From: Alphaproteobacteria bacterium
GTDB taxonomy: Bacteria > Pseudomonadota > Alphaproteobacteria > Paracaedibacterales > VGCI01
Length of the DNA stretch: 64,000 nucleotides
NCBI GenBank assembly: GCA_016869075.1
Contig: VGEY01000003.1
Coordinates: 1-64,000, forward strand
Reading direction: 5' to 3'
Shown: positions 54,655 through 64,000 of the stretch, in pieces
Numbering within the stretch: position 1 is the stretch's first letter
Layout: each line of letters opens with the position of its first letter
Notes under the pieces: generated by a model
What the model was told of the DNA's origin: nothing
The model's input: only the letters and a program-made list of their open reading frames with translations
Database searches by the model: none
Program-made: the position numbers and the translations under genes

Positions 54655-56442
54655 CTAACGTCGACCAAAAAGTTTTTCGATATCTCGTCGGTCAAGTTTT
54701 ACGGAAGTCGGGCGGCCATGATTGCATTGTCCTGAATGAGGTGTGTTCTCCATTTGTCGAAGAAGGGCATTCATCTCCTCAATAGATAACGCGTGCCCGG
54801 CTCTAATGCTGTTATGGCAGGCCATGGTGCTGAGGATTTCATTATACTGTTCAGTCAAACTCAATGTCGCGTCCATTTCTTGAAGCTCAGAGCCCAAATC
54901 TTGAATAAGTTGTCTCCAATCCGCATTCATCAAAATGGCTGGGACTTCGCGTACTCTGAGTGCAGTAAGCCCAAAGGGCTCAATAATTAATCCCAATTGG
55001 GCAAAGTCCTCTATGCGAGAAAGAATGATTTTTAAGGTTTCTTCTGGCAGATCAATAATTTCAGGAAGCAAAAGAATCTGACGTTGAATGGTTTGGTTTT
55101 TATGGTCTTGTTTTAGTTTTTCATAAACCAACCGTTCGTGGGCTGCGTGCTGATCAACTATGACAAGACTATCTGCAGTTTCAGCAAGGATATAAGTTTC
55201 ATGTATTTGGGCACGGGCCCACCCAAGAGGGTAATCCTCGGACGGTGTCTGTATAGTGCTCTCTTCAGATTCAGGATATTTTGGAGCTTGATAAGCGGCC
55301 AAGGTTTCCGACAAACCGGGCGTAGGATGCTTATCACCAAAAGCAAAACGTGATGCATGTTTGTAGGAAGAAGAACCAGAGTAGGTTTTTTGGGGCCAAG
55401 ATGAAACTGCAACAGGTTCTTGAAAGGCAACGATGGCGTCTTGAGCAATGGTTGTTGAACTTCGATAGGCAGCCTCTTGCAGAGCATTTTTTAAAGCACT
55501 TATAAGAACACCGCGGACTAACCCAGAATCACGGAAGCGGACTTCTGCTTTTGCTGGGTGAACATTTATATCTACTGAGACTGGGTCAACTTCCAAGAAC
55601 AATGCTAAAACGGGGTGTCGATTGCTTGCAAGAAAGTCTTGGTAGGCTATTCGTACTGCTGCTGACAGTATTTTGTCTTTAACAGGTCTTCCGTTGACAA
55701 ACAAATATTGAAGAGAGGCATTGCTACGGTTGAAGGTAGGGATGCTGATATGTCCTTTTACTTTTAAGCCTTCTCGTTCTAAAAGAACAAGGCTGGCATT
55801 TTCAAGGAAGTCTTTCCCCAAAATTGAAGTAATGCGATCTTTATGCGATTCATATGATAAAACACATCGGTCTCCATCCATGAGTGAAAAATGAATGTCG
55901 GGATGGGAGAGTGCTAAGCGATTTAAAATATCGACAATATGTGAGAGCTCTGTTGCTGGGGCTTTTAAAAATTTTAAGCGAGCGGGTGTTGCATAAAAAA
56001 GATCTCTTACCTCAACACGGGTGCCAAAACCACGGGATGTTGGCGTTGGTTCTCCCTTTTTTCCCCCTTCAACATGTAATTGCCAAGCTGTTTCATCCTC
56101 AGCAGTGCGGCTAGTAATGCAGAGACGACTGACAGCACCAATAGAGGGAAGAGCTTCTCCTCGAAATCCTAAAGTTTGTATGTTAAACAAATCGCTGTCA
56201 GGAATTTTGGAAGTTGCATGCCGTTCTACAGCTAAAGATAAGTCTCTCTGGGGAATTCCGGAACCATTATCACTGACGGAAATAAGTGTCCTGCCACCTT
56301 CACGAACAACAACATCAATTTTTGTTCCTCCGGCATCGATCGCATTTTCGACCAGCTCTTTAACTGCCGATGCAGGTCGCTCAATAACTTCTCCTGCTGC
56401 AATTTGGTTAATGAGGGTTGCATCAAGAAATCTAATGGTCAT
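54655..56442 (-). CDS. mutL: DNA mismatch repair protein MutL
   Basis: Encodes 595 residues: GHKL ATPase with VKELVENAIDAG (about 27-38), DNGSGI and TLGFRGEAL (about 89-97), then the MutL transducer domain, a Ser/Pro-rich linker (about 350-405) and a C-terminal dimerisation domain (about 410-590) with a QAHERLVYEKL-like segment. It couples MutS recognition to strand removal. The ATG overlaps the pgi stop by four bases. Confidence 0.95.
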   Translation of the reverse strand: MTIRFLDATLINQIAAGEVIERPASAVKELVENAIDAGGTKIDVVVREGGRTLISVSDNGSGIPQRDLSLAVERHATSKIPDSDLFNIQTLGFRGEALPSIGAVSRLCITSRTAEDETAWQLHVEGGKKGEPTPTSRGFGTRVEVRDLFYATPARLKFLKAPATELSHIVDILNRLALSHPDIHFSLMDGDRCVLSYESHKDRITSILGKDFLENASLVLLEREGLKVKGHISIPTFNRSNASLQYLFVNGRPVKDKILSAAVRIAYQDFLASNRHPVLALFLEVDPVSVDINVHPAKAEVRFRDSGLVRGVLISALKNALQEAAYRSSTTIAQDAIVAFQEPVAVSSWPQKTYSGSSSYKHASRFAFGDKHPTPGLSETLAAYQAPKYPESEESTIQTPSEDYPLGWARAQIHETYILAETADSLVIVDQHAAHERLVYEKLKQDHKNQTIQRQILLLPEIIDLPEETLKIILSRIEDFAQLGLIIEPFGLTALRVREVPAILMNADWRQLIQDLGSELQEMDATLSLTEQYNEILSTMACHNSIRAGHALSIEEMNALLRQMENTPHSGQCNHGRPTSVKLDRRDIEKLFGRR

Positions 56443-57707
56443 GCAGTTTGACTCAAATATTGTTGAGTTAAAATTTTACTTTCTTCTACAGCGGGTTGGT
56501 CAAACGGATTAATTCCCATAAGGTCAGCCATGGCAAGTGTTTCCAAAATATAATACATCATCAACCCTCCAAGAGTTTTTTCGTCAAAGGAAGGTAAGTG
56601 GATGATGCGTGTAGGACAGTTGTGGCGACGTAATGTGTCAATGGTTGCTTTTTGCTCAGCTTCCATGAGTTCGCCCATAGTCTTTGTGTGAAAAATATCT
56701 ACTGCCTTATGAGCAATAGGGGGAAGCGTGACCTTTAAAGCATCTTCATTATGATCCATGGTAATCACAGTAAATAATTTATCCTTTGGCCCATCAAGAT
56801 AAAGTTGTAACTGTGAATGTTGATCTACAGTTCCCAAAGCTTGTATGGGGGTTATAGGTTTAATATTTTTGCTGTTATTTTTTCCTAAACTTTCAGCCCA
56901 AAGTTGACGAAACCAAAGAGTAAATGTATTTAGCCTATCAATATAGGGCATAAGAATTGTTTGAGTATATCCTTCCTTTGTAGCCCAAGTCATATGTGCA
57001 AGTGCTCCTTGAAGAGGAAGACATTCATCACTCTTTTGAGCTTCTAATGCAGAGGAGAGAACATCCCTAGCACCTTCTTGGACAGCTTTTATATCAATGT
57101 TTGCGATTAAAGACGGAAGTATACCCACCGCAGTAAAAGCTGCAAAACGGCCTCCAATATCTGTTGGATGGTCAATGCAAGGTATTGCGTAAGATTTTGA
57201 TAAGCAGCGAATGCCATTTTCGAGTGGTTCACTGATGACCACGAAATGAGTGTTTACTTGATTTCGAGGAATAAAAGAAAGCCAATGCTGAAGGCAAATG
57301 AGCAATTGCATAAGAGTTTCTGCTGTATTACCAGATTTAGAAATTGCAATAACACCCGCAGTCGAGGCATCGATTTTTGAAAATAAGCTTTGAAAAGTAT
57401 GAGGATCAATATTATCAAGAAAATGGATACGAGGGGCCTTACTTGAAGGGTTTCTTAAAGAAAGCAGTGTTTGTCCTCCCAAGCTTGACCCACCTGTACC
57501 CAAAATTAAAACATCTTCAAAAGTTTGAAAATGCTTGGCAAAAGGAATAAGGGTCTTAAGGAGTTCCTTAAACTGCTCGTCTGATTGTATGGATTGTAAA
57601 AGGGGAAGTGTTTTTGCCAGATCTTTTAAATAAGACAAAGTTTCTTGAGCATTCGGAAGCGCATATTCTTTATGAATATGGCTGAACGTATTAATTTCTA
57701 AAAACAC
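56439..57707 (-). CDS. pgi: Glucose-6-phosphate isomerase, short form
   Basis: Encodes 422 residues from a GTG start with a GAAGGA site; the common bacterial and eukaryotic enzyme is about 550. The phosphosugar isomerase motifs are present: LGTGGSSLGGQTLL (about 69-82), ISKSGNTAETL, and FGGRFA-like DIGGRFAAFTAVG. It interconverts glucose 6-phosphate and fructose 6-phosphate. It is four bases after the M16 protease gene and coupled to mutL. Short forms occur in alphaproteobacteria. Confidence 0.9.
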   Translation of the reverse strand: MFLEINTFSHIHKEYALPNAQETLSYLKDLAKTLPLLQSIQSDEQFKELLKTLIPFAKHFQTFEDVLILGTGGSSLGGQTLLSLRNPSSKAPRIHFLDNIDPHTFQSLFSKIDASTAGVIAISKSGNTAETLMQLLICLQHWLSFIPRNQVNTHFVVISEPLENGIRCLSKSYAIPCIDHPTDIGGRFAAFTAVGILPSLIANIDIKAVQEGARDVLSSALEAQKSDECLPLQGALAHMTWATKEGYTQTILMPYIDRLNTFTLWFRQLWAESLGKNNSKNIKPITPIQALGTVDQHSQLQLYLDGPKDKLFTVITMDHNEDALKVTLPPIAHKAVDIFHTKTMGELMEAEQKATIDTLRRHNCPTRIIHLPSFDEKTLGGLMMYYILETLAMADLMGINPFDQPAVEESKILTQQYLSQTA

Positions 57708-57711
57708 AAGT

Positions 57712-59115
57712 TTAGTCCTTCTTTGGCGTATTCGCTTCTTTTTGTGATGGAGGGATTCCGTTTTTCATTTTTTGTTTCTCTTTATAGCCGGATGGGTAAA
57801 TAGTCAAAATAGCAACGGGATTTTGTCCCAAGACATCTTTGGCTGCATCATGAATTTGTTTGAGTGTGACAGCGTTAATTTTGTTCGGCCAATCCTCAAT
57901 CTGTTCAATTGTGAAGCCGACAGCTAAACGGAGAAAAGCTACCACACTTGTATTATTTCCATCACGAGCAAAGGCTAGTTTAGCAAGGATGTCTCGCTTT
58001 GCATCAGCTAATTCGACTTCTGTAACTCCGTCATTAAGGATGTTACTGATATGTTTTTGAACGGCTTCTTTTAATAATGAAAGATCTGTGTTGGGTGCAA
58101 GTGTTGCTGAAAAGGCAAATGTTTCTGGATCCAAGCCATCATTTTCAAAATTACAATCAGCGCTTACAGCGAGCTTTTGTTCTTCAACTAAAGACTTATA
58201 AAGACGACTCGTGCTATTCCCACCTAAAATTTGTGTCAGAAGGATTAAGGGAAAATAATATTCACTCTTAGCGCCTGTATGTCCAGGAGCTGCATAATTC
58301 CAATGAACATTAACTTGGCTAATACGAGGATTCTCTTGTTCCAAAGTGATGACTACACCCCCATGATTTGTCTCAGGAATACGTTTGCGTATGGGGACAG
58401 GTCGTGAAGGAATGTTGCCAAAGTGCTTTTCAACCATGGGCTTCAGAGTATCCATCGTGACATCTCCTGCAACAACCAAAATAGCATTGTTCGGAACATA
58501 CCATTTTTTATAGTGTTCATAAGCTGCATCTCGAGTATAGGCCGCTATATGTTGGGGGTATCCTATGTTGGGTACTCCATAGGGGTGATACCAATATATT
58601 GATCGTAATAAGGCTTCAAAAACGATTCCAATGGGACTGTTGTCTAGTCTTGCTAAACGTTCTTCTTGAACAACCTTTTGTTCTGCAATAGTGGCTTGAG
58701 GATCAAGTACCAAATTTTGCATTCGGTCGGCCTCAAGTTTAAGATAAAAATCTAAGAACTCGACGCTGAGGTCACAGGTGTATGCTGTGTAATCCTGAGT
58801 TGTTGTGGCATTGCTGCTGCCGCCTTTGCTTGATATTATTTTTTTAAATTGATCAGCAGGTATGTCTTTCGTTCCTTTGAACATCATATGTTCTAAGAAA
58901 TGAGAAAGACCGCGCATTTCTGCTGGGTCGTCTGCACATCCTACTTTATAAATTAAGCAAATTGATACAACAGGAGCCAGGTGATTCTCAATTAAAACAA
59001 TTTGTAGCCCGTTTGGTAAAACCATCGACTTAGGGTTAAAAATACCTCTTGTTTGGGCCGTCGTAGAGGAGGAAAGAGTAAAAAGGAGTCCAATTAAAAT
59101 GAGCCAATATTTCAT
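57712..59115 (-). CDS. M16 zinc metalloprotease, active subunit
   Basis: Encodes 467 residues: signal peptide at 1-20, inverted zinc motif HFLEH (about 68-72) with the downstream Glu in EQKVVQEER (about 146-154), and the typical alpha/beta M16 halves. Its start codon shares a base with the stop of the preceding M16 gene. The two form the usual alphaproteobacterial periplasmic pair, an active beta-like and an inactive alpha-like subunit. Confidence 0.9.
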   Translation of the reverse strand: MKYWLILIGLLFTLSSSTTAQTRGIFNPKSMVLPNGLQIVLIENHLAPVVSICLIYKVGCADDPAEMRGLSHFLEHMMFKGTKDIPADQFKKIISSKGGSSNATTTQDYTAYTCDLSVEFLDFYLKLEADRMQNLVLDPQATIAEQKVVQEERLARLDNSPIGIVFEALLRSIYWYHPYGVPNIGYPQHIAAYTRDAAYEHYKKWYVPNNAILVVAGDVTMDTLKPMVEKHFGNIPSRPVPIRKRIPETNHGGVVITLEQENPRISQVNVHWNYAAPGHTGAKSEYYFPLILLTQILGGNSTSRLYKSLVEEQKLAVSADCNFENDGLDPETFAFSATLAPNTDLSLLKEAVQKHISNILNDGVTEVELADAKRDILAKLAFARDGNNTSVVAFLRLAVGFTIEQIEDWPNKINAVTLKQIHDAAKDVLGQNPVAILTIYPSGYKEKQKMKNGIPPSQKEANTPKKD

Positions 59116-60608
59116 TAATTCTTTTCTCCTGGAGTTTGTACTTGCTTTATTTCTTCATTTGAATTTGGTGCTCTAAAAGAAAGTTCTTTATCAGGATTAC
59201 CAACAACAACAAAAGTCAATTTGTCTGGTTTTAAAAGTGTCTTAGCAACTCTATTAAGATGGTCGAGAGTCAGTGAAGCAACAAGATTGTTCCTGATATT
59301 TATATAGTTTGTTCCTAAATTATCAATTTGGTAGATCAATAATGCTCTTGCAATCCTTAAAGTCGAACTAAAGTTTAACGCGAAACTACCAATCATTCGT
59401 TGCTTCACAAAATCCAATTCTTCCTGGGTAACTCCTGTTGTTGCAGTTTCCCAAACTTTGCGGATGATATCCATGGTTTCTTTAACAGTTGAATTTTTTG
59501 TCGCTGTAGCTCCCATGATTGTAGCTGCATGTTGAGCGTAATTAAGCTCAGCTTCGATACCATATGCTAATCCCCGCTTTTCACGAACTTCATTCCATAA
59601 TCGTGATGCAAATTGACCATCCCCAATGATTCTCAACAATACAAAAGCTGCATAGAAATCAGGATCTGTTCGTTTAATTCCTGGTTGAGCAAAAAGGACC
59701 AAGCTTTGCGGAATAACCATTTTTTTAACAAATATACTTCCTAAATTATGAAACACTGCTTCTTTTACAGGAGAGGGAAGAGCCTTTGCAGGTAGATCAC
59801 CAAAGGTTTCATCTAAATACTTTTTTACCTCTTTTTCTGTAATATCTCCCACTATCGAGATCAAAAGTTGATCTTTTGCAAATCTTTCCTTCATGAACTG
59901 GCGCAAATGCACTTGCGTGATTTTTGGAAGGTCATTTAAGGCTTGCTGGGTTGTTTTACCATAGGGGTGATCCCCATAAAGGCATGTACCCAATGTTTCA
60001 TTGGCAACATTATGTTCATCATGGAGTGATTGTTCCATATGAGTGATGAGTTGATTTTTAACACGCGCAAGGGCTTCGTCGTTAAAGCGGGGGGATGTGA
60101 AAATGGCATGAACTGCTTTAAATGCCTCATTAACACTTTTTTTTACTGTGCGAAAACTCAATTGGAAAGTGTCATCAACAGCAGATATGTTTAACTCAAT
60201 ATTGTTCTGAAGAAGAAATTTTTTAAATTCTTGGCTGTTCCAGGGGCCAGAGCCTTCATCAAGAGTGGTGGTTAATAAGCTTACAAGTCCAGATAATCCT
60301 TTCGGTTCATTAGAAAATCCAGCATTCTTAATTGCCAACGCAATAGAGACAACGGGAATCTCGTGTGTTTCAACAAACCAGGCTGTTATTCCCTTATTAC
60401 TTTTTATCTTTTGAACATTAATGGGTTTCTGTTGATGAGCTTTAGGACTTGCTGCTCGTTGGGGACTTTCAGCCAGTGTAAGCGAAAAAAGGGGAGAAAT
60501 TATAAAGAGAAAACATCCCAGAAAAAGAACAGCACTCACCCAATCATACTTTTGGAATTGTTTTCGAATGAATATCATGTTTATTTTTCTGACGTGTTTT
60601 ACTTTCAT
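59115..60608 (-). CDS. M16-family protein without catalytic motif (partner subunit)
   Basis: Encodes 497 residues: hydrophobic signal/anchor (about 24-47), then an M16 fold in which the position of HxxEH reads G-L-V-S-L-L, so no zinc site remains. The pattern KGLSGLVSLLTTTLDEGSG shows the replaced motif. It probably pairs with the active M16 protein encoded next. Its ATG overlaps the stop of the lipoprotein gene by four bases. Confidence 0.88.
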   Translation of the reverse strand: MKVKHVRKINMIFIRKQFQKYDWVSAVLFLGCFLFIISPLFSLTLAESPQRAASPKAHQQKPINVQKIKSNKGITAWFVETHEIPVVSIALAIKNAGFSNEPKGLSGLVSLLTTTLDEGSGPWNSQEFKKFLLQNNIELNISAVDDTFQLSFRTVKKSVNEAFKAVHAIFTSPRFNDEALARVKNQLITHMEQSLHDEHNVANETLGTCLYGDHPYGKTTQQALNDLPKITQVHLRQFMKERFAKDQLLISIVGDITEKEVKKYLDETFGDLPAKALPSPVKEAVFHNLGSIFVKKMVIPQSLVLFAQPGIKRTDPDFYAAFVLLRIIGDGQFASRLWNEVREKRGLAYGIEAELNYAQHAATIMGATATKNSTVKETMDIIRKVWETATTGVTQEELDFVKQRMIGSFALNFSSTLRIARALLIYQIDNLGTNYINIRNNLVASLTLDHLNRVAKTLLKPDKLTFVVVGNPDKELSFRAPNSNEEIKQVQTPGEKN

Positions 60609-61159
60609 GGAATACTTTCTTTATCATTGGTATTTGAGTAATTTTCATCAGAAGAATCCGCATCTTCATCAGTTTTTTCATCTGCTTTTTCTTCTTCAGT
60701 TTTGGAAAGAGACAGATTATTAGCGGCCGTCTTTTTCCAAGTTTTAATTTTTTCAATTAAACGATTTGAAACTGAACTGTCAGTTTGGAATTCTTCGTCT
60801 AATTTTTCTCTAATGTTGGGAGTAATAGATTGGTCTTCAGAAGCTTTGTCAACAATGGCACGCTCACTTTTAGAGGCAGGGATAGAAGATGTTTCAGCAG
60901 GTTGTTTACTTCCCAAAACGGCCTTCTGAGCTCTTTCTGTTTCTGAAACTGCATGTGGATTAGGCGCACCTGGTGTCGGAGGTGGAAGTTTAGGACGTTG
61001 CTCAAAATTAGGGGGGAGAATTAAAGTAGGATTTGGTTCATTCGTATTCCATTCATTAGGACTACGATGTGTTAATCCAAGAGTATCACGGAATGTATCA
61101 CATCCTACCATGACCAAGGAACATAATAAAATTAATGCTGAAGCATATGTTTTTTTCAT
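60605..61159 (-). CDS. DUF3035-type lipoprotein
   Basis: Encodes 184 residues with a lipobox VMVGC giving Cys20 as modified residue, then the alphaproteobacterial DUF3035 pattern (LGLTHRSPNEW, later PTLILPPNFEQRPKLPPPTPG) and an acidic Asp/Glu/Ser-rich C-terminus. Found in the same ileS-lspA-M16 context in alphaproteobacteria. Its function is not established; it is likely anchored in the outer membrane. Confidence 0.87.
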   Translation of the reverse strand: MKKTYASALILLCSLVMVGCDTFRDTLGLTHRSPNEWNTNEPNPTLILPPNFEQRPKLPPPTPGAPNPHAVSETERAQKAVLGSKQPAETSSIPASKSERAIVDKASEDQSITPNIREKLDEEFQTDSSVSNRLIEKIKTWKKTAANNLSLSKTEEEKADEKTDEDADSSDENYSNTNDKESIP

Positions 61160-61181
61160 TTTTACTCACTTGTGATAATGT

Positions 61182-61739
61182 TTATCTTTTGTTTTCAGAC
61201 CATATTTCTTTTAAATACTCAAGAAGAATTAATGCAACCCCGAGCACAATAGCGGCATCTGCAATGTTAAAAGTATACCAATGAAATCCATAAACATGGA
61301 AGTCAAGAAAATCTGCAACGGCTCCGAATCTTATACGGTCTGTTACATTTCCCAAAGCGCCTCCGAGAACAAGACCAAACGCTAGAGACATAATCTTTGT
61401 TTCTGCTTGCAAAATCCAGAGGATTAAAAGTGCTGCAAACCCAATTGCAATTACAACTAAAATCCAAACACTATAAGGATTATTATTAGAAAGCAAGCCA
61501 AAGCTGATACCTTTATTCCAAGCTAAAATGATATTAAGAAATGAAGTAACTGAGAACGTATGGGGAGAGGTCATAAGATGTTTTAAAACTATCCATTTTG
61601 AAACTTGATCAAGAATATAAACTCCTCCAGCCAACGCCATCCCAAATATTGACCAGGAACAGAAAAAATTCAGAGGATGGTACTTTGTATCTCCATTTAC
61701 TTTAAGAGTAGTTTTCTTTACTTTTGTTTTCTTTTTCAT
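61182..61739 (-). CDS. lspA: Signal peptidase II
   Basis: Encodes 185 residues with four membrane helices. The catalytic Asp motifs ALGNVTDRIRFGAVADFLDF and WYTFNIADAAIVLG are intact. It removes signal peptides of lipoproteins such as the product of the next gene. Residues 1-25 are unusually Lys-rich. It overlaps the ileS stop by one base. Confidence 0.94.
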   Translation of the reverse strand: MKKKTKVKKTTLKVNGDTKYHPLNFFCSWSIFGMALAGGVYILDQVSKWIVLKHLMTSPHTFSVTSFLNIILAWNKGISFGLLSNNNPYSVWILVVIAIGFAALLILWILQAETKIMSLAFGLVLGGALGNVTDRIRFGAVADFLDFHVYGFHWYTFNIADAAIVLGVALILLEYLKEIWSENKR

Positions 61740-64000
61740 TAAGAAGTTCCCTCAAGAGTTGCATCATTACACCGGTTACATAGATCTTCGCGTTCATGTC
61801 CTACTTCTTCTAAAACCTTCCAACATCTCGCACATTTCTGACCTGATGCAATATTAACAATAACGCCAACATTTGGAACATCTTCTAAAACAAATGCTCC
61901 TGCAGGTGGCTGTGCAATCACAAGATTTGCCTCAGAGGTAATTGCAAGCTCCGCAAGTTCAGGGTTTTTTAAATTTAGGATTTTAAGTGTTTCAGCTGTC
62001 TCGTGAGGGACATAAATGGCCACCTTTGCCTGTAAACTTGAGCCAAGTGTTTTTGCTGCTCGTTCTACTTCTAAGGCCCCAGTAATGACGCGACGAATAT
62101 TGCGAACAATCTCCCACTGGTTAGCTAAAGGGATGTTTTTCCAGGAAGCAGGGATATCAGGGAAAGTCTGTAAATGAATACTTTCTGCTTTCTCATCATG
62201 GCGAGATTGCCAGGCTTCTTCTGATGTAAAACTTAAAACTGGCGCTAACCAATGCGTAAGGCATATGAAAACCTGGTTCATAACAGAGCGCACAGCTCGT
62301 CTTTTTATCAAAGACGGAGCATCACAATACAGACTATCCTTGCGTATATCAAAATAAAAAGCAGACAAATCTACAGCACAAAAATTATGAAGACTTGCAT
62401 AAAAGCTCATAAAATCATAAGTTTCTGCACTTTTTTGCATCTGCGTATTAAGCTCTGAAAGACGATGAAGAACCCATTGTTCTAGACTGGGCATTTCTTT
62501 AAAATCAATATGTTCACCATCCGTAAAACCGTCTAAGGCTCCGAGTAAATAACGAAGCGTGTTACGCAATCTGCGATAAATGTCTTCTTGATATTTCAAA
62601 ATTTCAGGTCCGATGCGCATATCTTCTGTGTAGTCAACAGAGACAACCCACAATCGTAAAATATCCGCCCCAAGTGAATTAATTATGGTAATAGGGGCAA
62701 GAGCATTACCTTCAGATTTGGACATTTTCAGTCCCTTTTCATTCAAGGTAAATCCGTGGGTTAATACGTGGCGATATGGTGCTGTATCCACTGTTCCACA
62801 TGATTCTAAAAGGGAAGATTGAAACCAACCGCGATGTTGATCTGACCCTTCTAGATATAAATCCGCTGGCCAAGATAAATCGGGACGATCTTTTAAAACA
62901 AATTCGTGGGTGCATCCACTGTCAAACCAAACGTCCAGAATATCTTGAACTTTTTCATAATCGTCTGCATTATAATCAGGACCAAGGAAGCGTGCCGCAT
63001 CACTTTTGTACCAGGTGTCTCCTCCCTCGAGTTCAACAGCTTTGACAATGCGGTCGTGCACCTGCGCATCTCGCAAGACCTCGCCAGTTTTCTTATGCGT
63101 AAATAAAGTCATAGGTGTTCCCCATGCTCTTTGGCGTGATAAACACCAGTCTGGGCGGTCTTCAACCATGGATCGTATGCGATTTTTACCTTGAGTAGGG
63201 AACCAAGAAACTTGATCAATGGCTTTTAATGCTTTGGTACGCAGATCATTCGTTTCCATGCTGATAAACCACTGTGTTGTTGTTCTGTAAATCAAAGGAG
63301 CCTTGGAACGCCACGAGTGTGGATAGCTATGAACTAATTTTGCTGCATGAAGGAGATGACCAGCCTCTTTTAGAGTCTCCATTACTTTTACGTTGGCTTT
63401 ATATATATGGAGACCGGCAAATAAAGGGACATGGTCATTATAATGACCATCATCAGAAACAAGAGAGGGGACTTCAAGGCCAAATTTCTGTCCTACGTCA
63501 AAGTCTTCTAAGCCATGACTTGGAGCGGTATGTACCAACCCCGTTCCACTTTCAGTTGTAACATGGTCGCCAGGTAAGAGTGGAACAGTAAACTCATATC
63601 CGTTACCTCTCAAGGGATGCCCACAAAGGGTTCCTTCTAAAGTTTTGCCCGAGAGAGTACCTAATATTTCATGATTCTCAATTTCTAATTGGGTTAATAC
63701 TTTACTCAACAAATCTGTTGCTATGAGGAAAACACGATTGTGTGAAACGCTTTTTACAACCGTATAGTTAATATCGGGTCCATATGTAATGGCGCGATTT
63801 GCTGGTATGGTCCAAGGTGTGGTAGTCCATATTACAGCGTATGCCCCTTTTAAAATTGGCAAAGGGGTCTCAGTTATAGGGAATGATATGAAGACAGAAT
63901 CTGAGGTATGATCTTTATATTCTATTTCTGCTTCTGCCAAGGCAGTTTTTTCAACAACTGACCACATAACAGGCTTTTGTCCACGATATAAACTTCCGTT
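61739..64000 (-). CDS. ileS: Isoleucyl-tRNA synthetase, C-terminal three quarters (partial)
   Basis: Open to the right edge of the window, so the N-terminus is missing; about 753 residues are visible. The 11 codons before the first Met read GSLYRGQKPV, normal for IleS. Motifs: the editing domain with TTTPWTIPANRA near the start of the visible part, KMSKSEGN, and the C-terminal zinc-binding C-x-x-C motifs (CARCW and CNRC) at the very end. It charges tRNA-Ile and heads a transcript ileS-lspA-DUF3035-M16-M16-pgi-mutL. Confidence 0.95.
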   Translation of the reverse strand, partial: NGSLYRGQKPVMWSVVEKTALAEAEIEYKDHTSDSVFISFPITETPLPILKGAYAVIWTTTPWTIPANRAITYGPDINYTVVKSVSHNRVFLIATDLLSKVLTQLEIENHEILGTLSGKTLEGTLCGHPLRGNGYEFTVPLLPGDHVTTESGTGLVHTAPSHGLEDFDVGQKFGLEVPSLVSDDGHYNDHVPLFAGLHIYKANVKVMETLKEAGHLLHAAKLVHSYPHSWRSKAPLIYRTTTQWFISMETNDLRTKALKAIDQVSWFPTQGKNRIRSMVEDRPDWCLSRQRAWGTPMTLFTHKKTGEVLRDAQVHDRIVKAVELEGGDTWYKSDAARFLGPDYNADDYEKVQDILDVWFDSGCTHEFVLKDRPDLSWPADLYLEGSDQHRGWFQSSLLESCGTVDTAPYRHVLTHGFTLNEKGLKMSKSEGNALAPITIINSLGADILRLWVVSVDYTEDMRIGPEILKYQEDIYRRLRNTLRYLLGALDGFTDGEHIDFKEMPSLEQWVLHRLSELNTQMQKSAETYDFMSFYASLHNFCAVDLSAFYFDIRKDSLYCDAPSLIKRRAVRSVMNQVFICLTHWLAPVLSFTSEEAWQSRHDEKAESIHLQTFPDIPASWKNIPLANQWEIVRNIRRVITGALEVERAAKTLGSSLQAKVAIYVPHETAETLKILNLKNPELAELAITSEANLVIAQPPAGAFVLEDVPNVGVIVNIASGQKCARCWKVLEEVGHEREDLCNRCNDATLEGTS

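Noticed and set aside
1..64000. tRNA, rRNA, CRISPR arrays, insertion sequences or phage genes
   Set aside because: No cloverleaf-like intergenic sequence, regularly spaced direct repeats, transposase or integrase gene was recognised in reading the window.

Overview
The window reads as chromosome of a low-GC (about 40 % G+C by eye) Gram-negative alphaproteobacterium, most likely an intracellular or endosymbiotic member of the Holosporales/Rickettsiales-like lineages. The evidence is: alphaproteobacterial gene orders (prmC - DUF4167 - clpB; uppS - cdsA - dxr - rseP - bamA; ileS - lspA - DUF3035 lipoprotein - M16 - M16; degP-like - rarA), an Atm1-type ABC exporter, a sugar-phosphate antiporter of the kind used by intracellular bacteria, an incomplete type VI secretion module, and many lineage-specific genes with Sec signal peptides. 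The lineage assignment is inference; there is no rRNA or tRNA gene in the window.

Layout. 1-3.5 kb: tail of an upstream gene with a frameshift-like proline-rich extension, a putative outer-membrane barrel protein, and two tandem paralogous exported repeat proteins. 3.7-9.9 kb: Atm1-like exporter, organophosphate antiporter, shikimate kinase, an exported hypothetical and a CorB/CorC-type transporter. 10.3-13.5 kb: degP-like protease - rarA - ruvX on the minus strand. 13.9-17 kb: two exported or membrane proteins of unknown family. 17-19.5 kb: metNIQ importer. 19.8-27.8 kb: DUF2975/HTH pair, clpB, DUF4167, prmC, an MFS transporter, lpxC and a small membrane protein. 27.9-36.6 kb: accessory island of seven genes whose products all start with a signal-peptide-like segment, including a GT-A-like glycosyltransferase, an extremely charged R/D/S-rich protein, a trypsin-fold protease and a probable PD-(D/E)xK nuclease. 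36.7-44.5 kb: tssK-tssL-tssM-tssA of a type VI secretion system. 44.8-51.6 kb: envelope biogenesis operon (uppS-cdsA-dxr-rseP-bamA-skp). 51.8-54.1 kb: an anchored unknown protein, coq7 and a LysR regulator. 54.7-64 kb: a long minus-strand operon ileS-lspA-DUF3035-M16-M16-pgi-mutL, with ileS cut by the window end.

How parts fit together. Nutrient import (organophosphate antiporter, MetNIQ) with phosphoglucose isomerase suggests use of host metabolites. BamA, Skp, RseP, DegP, LpxC and LspA maintain an LPS-bearing outer membrane. The T6SS baseplate/membrane-complex module sits exactly where lpxD-fabZ-lpxA usually follow bamA, and next to the island of exported proteins. The most interesting candidate system is this island (27.9-36.6 kb) of exported enzyme-like proteins beside the T6SS genes; whether it is functionally linked to the T6SS cannot be decided from sequence, and the Sec signals argue against simple T6SS cargo.
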